A stretch of 7,825 nt of DNA from positions 1-7,825 of the forward strand of contig JBELMP010000125.1 of assembly GCA_042095695.1 (NCBI GenBank). Direction: 5' to 3'. How positions within the stretch are numbered: the first letter of the stretch is position 1; each line of letters begins with the position of its first letter. The stretch is from Maricaulis sp042095695 (lineage in GTDB: Bacteria > Pseudomonadota > Alphaproteobacteria > Caulobacterales > Maricaulaceae). A program made the translations under genes and the position numbers. The notes beneath the pieces are model-generated. The model made no database searches and was not told the DNA's origin. It saw nothing but the letters and a program-made list of their open reading frames with translations. Of the stretch, positions 5,425 through 7,825 are shown in pieces.

Positions 5425-5988
5425 ATGGCTTCAGATCTCACACCTGCCGGTTCTGCGGGCCGCGCGTCGGTCCCAAATTACGACCCGCAAAAACACGACC
5501 CGTTCTTTGATGGCGTTTCCGATGCGCTTGCCGATAAGGGATTTGTCGTGGCTGCCGCCGATGACCTGATCACCTGGGCGCGCACCGGTTCGCTGATGTG
5601 GATGACTTTCGGCCTGGCGTGCTGCGCGGTCGAGATGATGCAGGCCTCCATGCCGCGTTATGATGTCGAGCGCTTCGGCTTTGCCCCGCGCGCCTCTCCG
5701 CGCCAGTCGGATGTGATGATTGTTGCGGGCACGCTCACCAACAAGATGGCGCCGGCCCTCCGCAAGGTCTACGACCAGATGCCCGAGCCACGCTATGTGA
5801 TCTCCATGGGCTCCTGTGCCAATGGCGGTGGATATTACCACTATTCCTATTCGGTCGTGCGTGGCTGTGACCGCATCGTGCCGGTTGATGTCTATGTCCC
5901 TGGTTGCCCGCCGACAGCGGAAGCCCTGGTCTACGGTATTCTGCAATTGCAGAAAAAGATCCGCCGTGAAGGCTCGATCGAGCGCTAG
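5425..5988 (+). CDS. nuoB: NADH-quinone oxidoreductase subunit B
   Basis: This is a 187-residue peripheral-arm subunit that carries the terminal iron-sulfur cluster N2 of complex I, from which electrons pass to quinone. The four cluster ligands are all present: adjacent C66 and C67 in TFGLACCAVEMM, C131 in MGSCANGGG, and C161 in VPGCPPTAEAL. The APRASPRQSDVMIVAGTLTN segment (88-107) and the EPRYVISMG strand are typical. The N-terminal 20 residues are a variable extension rich in small residues before YDPQKHDPFFDGVSD, as in other alphaproteobacteria. The start lies three bases after nuoA, with GGGAG (5413-5417) inside the end of nuoA, suggesting translational coupling. nuoC follows 16 bases after the stop. 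Confidence 0.98.
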   Translation: MASDLTPAGSAGRASVPNYDPQKHDPFFDGVSDALADKGFVVAAADDLITWARTGSLMWMTFGLACCAVEMMQASMPRYDVERFGFAPRASPRQSDVMIVAGTLTNKMAPALRKVYDQMPEPRYVISMGSCANGGGYYHYSYSVVRGCDRIVPVDVYVPGCPPTAEALVYGILQLQKKIRREGSIER

Positions 5989-6004
5989 CGGCGAGGAGAA
6001 GCTG

Positions 6005-6622
6005 ATGAGTGAAGCGCTGAAATCCCTTGGTGAACACATCGCCAGCGCCCAGGACACGGCCGTTACCGGCTGGTCCGTTGCCTTCGGCGAGCTGACGATC
6101 GAGATTCATCGTGATCGCGTTCTCGAAGTCATTCGCTTCCTGCGCGATGATGCAGCCTGCCGGTTCACAACGCTGATCGATATCTGCGGGGTGGATTATC
6201 CGGAGCGCGCTGAGCGTTTCGATGTCGTTTATCACCTGCTCTCGATGCAGCAGAACCACCGTGTCCGGGTCAAGCTGGACACGGATGAGGATAATGCCGT
6301 CGACAGTATTATTGAGCTTTTCCCGGTTGCTGACTGGTTCGAGCGCGAAGCCTTCGACATGTACGGCATCACTTTCAACAATCATCCGGATTTGCGCCGG
6401 CTGCTTACCGATTACGGGTTTGAGGGCCATCCTCTGCGCAAGGACTTCCCGCTCACCGGCTATGTCGAAGTGCGCTGGGATGAGGAAGAAAAGCGCGTTG
6501 TCTATGAACCGGTCGAACTGGTTCAGGAATATCGCGATTTCGATTTCATGAGCCCTTGGGAAGGTGCGAAATACGTGCTCCCGGGCGATGAAAAGGCCGA
6601 TGACGGCCAGGAGGCTCGCTGA
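6005..6622 (+). CDS. nuoC: NADH-quinone oxidoreductase subunit C
   Basis: This is a 205-residue peripheral-arm subunit of complex I (30 kDa subunit family), encoded separately from nuoD rather than fused as in enterobacteria. ATG 6005 is chosen because GAGGAG (5993-5998) lies six bases upstream and the protein then begins MSEALKSLGEHI; the open frame runs further 5' only as a shadow of nuoB. The domain has the FTTLIDICGVDYPERAERFD segment (54-73) and the family signature WFEREAFDMYGITFNNHPDL (111-130) followed by RRLLTDYGFEGHPLRKDFPL (131-150). The tail PGDEKADDGQEAR is a hydrophilic C-terminal extension. It helps connect NuoB/NuoD to the rest of the peripheral arm. The nuoD start is four bases after its stop. 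Confidence 0.97.
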   Translation: MSEALKSLGEHIASAQDTAVTGWSVAFGELTIEIHRDRVLEVIRFLRDDAACRFTTLIDICGVDYPERAERFDVVYHLLSMQQNHRVRVKLDTDEDNAVDSIIELFPVADWFEREAFDMYGITFNNHPDLRRLLTDYGFEGHPLRKDFPLTGYVEVRWDEEEKRVVYEPVELVQEYRDFDFMSPWEGAKYVLPGDEKADDGQEAR

Positions 6623-6626
6623 GACC

Positions 6627-7825
6627 ATGGCTGACGACATGATCGAAACCGGCAAGTCCGAACGCAATTTCACCATTAATTTCGGCCCGCAGCACCCGGC
6701 GGCCCACGGCGTTTTGCGCCTGGTCCTCGAGCTGGACGGCGAGGTGGTCGAGCGGGTTGATCCGCATATCGGCCTTCTGCATCGCGGCACCGAAAAACTC
6801 CTCGAGCACAAGACCTATCTCCAGGGCATCGGCTATTTTGACCGCCTCGATTATGTGGCGCCGATGAACCAGGAGCATGCCTTCGTGATGGCGGCCGAGC
6901 GCCTGTCGAATATCGAAGTGCCCCGGCGTGGCCAGTATGTCCGCGTGCTCTATTGCGAAATCGGCCGTATTCTCAATCACCTGCTCAATGTCACCACGCA
7001 GGCGATGGATGTCGGTGCGCTGACGCCGCCGCTCTGGGGATTTGAAGAGCGCGAAAAGCTCATGGTCTTCTATGAGCGCGCCTGTGGCGCGCGTATGCAC
7101 GCGCATTATTTCCGCGTCGGCGGTGTCCACCAGGATCTTCCGCCGGAGCTGATCCAGGATATTCGCAATTGGTGTGATGAATTCCCCAAGGCGCTGGATG
7201 ACATCGACAACCTGTTGACCGAAAACCGCATCTTTAAACAGCGCAATGCCGATATCGGTATTGTGTCGAAAGAAGAGGCGCTGGAATGGGGTTTCTCCGG
7301 TGTCATGGTGCGCGGGTCCGGCATGGCCTGGGATCTGCGCCGCGCCCAGCCCTATGAAGTCTATGACGAGCTGGAGTTCTCCATCCCGGTCGGCAAGAAT
7401 GGTGATTGCTATGACCGCTATCTCTGCCGCATGGAAGAGATGCGCGAGTCGCTGAAAATCATGATCCAGTGCTGTGACTGGCTGATGAAGCCGGAGAACC
7501 AGGGCGAAGTGCTCGCGGTGGACAGCAAGTTCTCTCCGCCGCGCCGCGCCGAGATGAAGCAGTCGATGGAAGCGCTGATCCAGCACTTCAAGCTCTACAC
7601 CGAGGGCGTTCACGTCGAGGAAGGCGAAGTCTATGCCGCCGTGGAAGCGCCCAAGGGCGAGTTCGGCGTCTATCTCGTCTCCGACGGATCGAACAAGCCG
7701 TATCGCGTGAAGATCCGCGCGCCGGGCTTTGCCCACCTTGCCGCCATGGACCACCTCAATCGCGGGCACATGCTCGCCGACGTCTCGGCCATTATCGGTT
7801 CGCTCGACGTCGTGTTCGGGGAGAT
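6627..7825 (+). CDS. nuoD: NADH-quinone oxidoreductase subunit D (3' end cut by the window)
   Basis: This is the 49 kDa-type peripheral subunit of complex I, which with NuoB forms the quinone pocket. 399 complete residues are visible, ending SLDVVFGE plus two bases of the next codon. NuoD proteins normally finish with about GE(I/V)DR, so only a few residues are missing. The quinone-site motif GPQHPAAHGVLR is intact, with H27 corresponding to the His that binds the quinone head group in Thermus Nqo4, and Y76 in DRLDYVAPM corresponding to its Tyr partner. Also typical are PHIGLLHRGTEKLLEHKTYL (46-65), GRILNHLLNVTTQAMDVGAL (113-132), RGSGMAWDLRRAQPYEVYD (229-247) and CYDRYLCRMEEMRES (261-275). 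ATG 6627 follows nuoC by four bases. AGGAGG at 6609-6614 is a ribosome site with rather long spacing (12 bases). No defects seen. Confidence 0.97.
   Translation, partial: MADDMIETGKSERNFTINFGPQHPAAHGVLRLVLELDGEVVERVDPHIGLLHRGTEKLLEHKTYLQGIGYFDRLDYVAPMNQEHAFVMAAERLSNIEVPRRGQYVRVLYCEIGRILNHLLNVTTQAMDVGALTPPLWGFEEREKLMVFYERACGARMHAHYFRVGGVHQDLPPELIQDIRNWCDEFPKALDDIDNLLTENRIFKQRNADIGIVSKEEALEWGFSGVMVRGSGMAWDLRRAQPYEVYDELEFSIPVGKNGDCYDRYLCRMEEMRESLKIMIQCCDWLMKPENQGEVLAVDSKFSPPRRAEMKQSMEALIQHFKLYTEGVHVEEGEVYAAVEAPKGEFGVYLVSDGSNKPYRVKIRAPGFAHLAAMDHLNRGHMLADVSAIIGSLDVVFGE

Noticed and set aside
5735..7769. Long open frames on the minus strand opposite nuoB, nuoC and nuoD (358 and 407 codons)
   Set aside because: They are antisense shadows of highly conserved nuo genes caused by GC-biased codon use; their translations match no family and have no ribosome site.

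Overview
The window looks like an ordinary chromosomal segment of an alphaproteobacterium. The reasons are separate (unfused) nuoC and nuoD genes in the order nuoA-B-C-D, a NuoB and NuoC sequence style typical of Alphaproteobacteria, moderately high GC, and a short stand-alone CBS-pair protein of a kind common in that class. A marine stalked or Hyphomonas/Maricaulis-like lineage is possible, but that is a guess from general sequence style.

Layout. Bases 1-612 (+) hold the effector-binding half of a LysR-type regulator whose DNA-binding N-terminus lies outside the window. Bases 740-1327 (+) encode an unrecognised 195-residue soluble protein, possibly PAS-like. Bases 1328-1772 hold no convincing intact gene. 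They do contain a protein-like reading frame broken by an in-frame TAG inside a perfect 14-base palindrome, followed by an AT-richer stretch with direct repeats in front of a CBS-pair gene (1773-2201, +). That gene is followed by two overlapping, mutually exclusive hairpins and then by a strong terminator serving the opposite strand. On the minus strand lie an AbgT-family membrane transporter (2421-3968) and, upstream of it in the same direction, a DUF599 membrane protein (4053-4739). From 5053 to the window end the plus strand carries nuoA, nuoB, nuoC and nuoD, the start of the respiratory complex I operon, tightly packed and cut just before the end of nuoD.

How the parts work together. NuoA is a membrane-arm subunit near the quinone site, NuoB carries cluster N2, and NuoC and NuoD complete the connecting module and form the quinone pocket with NuoB. 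The four genes are separated by 3, 16 and 4 bases, consistent with one transcript. The DUF599 and abgT genes probably share a transcript and are divergent from nuo. The 9-base near-palindrome ATTGGCAAT occurs three times, all in the intergenic regions on either side of the DUF599 gene, which is the best hint of shared regulation here. I see no phage, IS, CRISPR or defence system and no strong evidence for a novel multi-gene system. The most notable signals are the repeated near-palindrome, the competing hairpins after the CBS gene, and the broken reading frame at 1332-1577.
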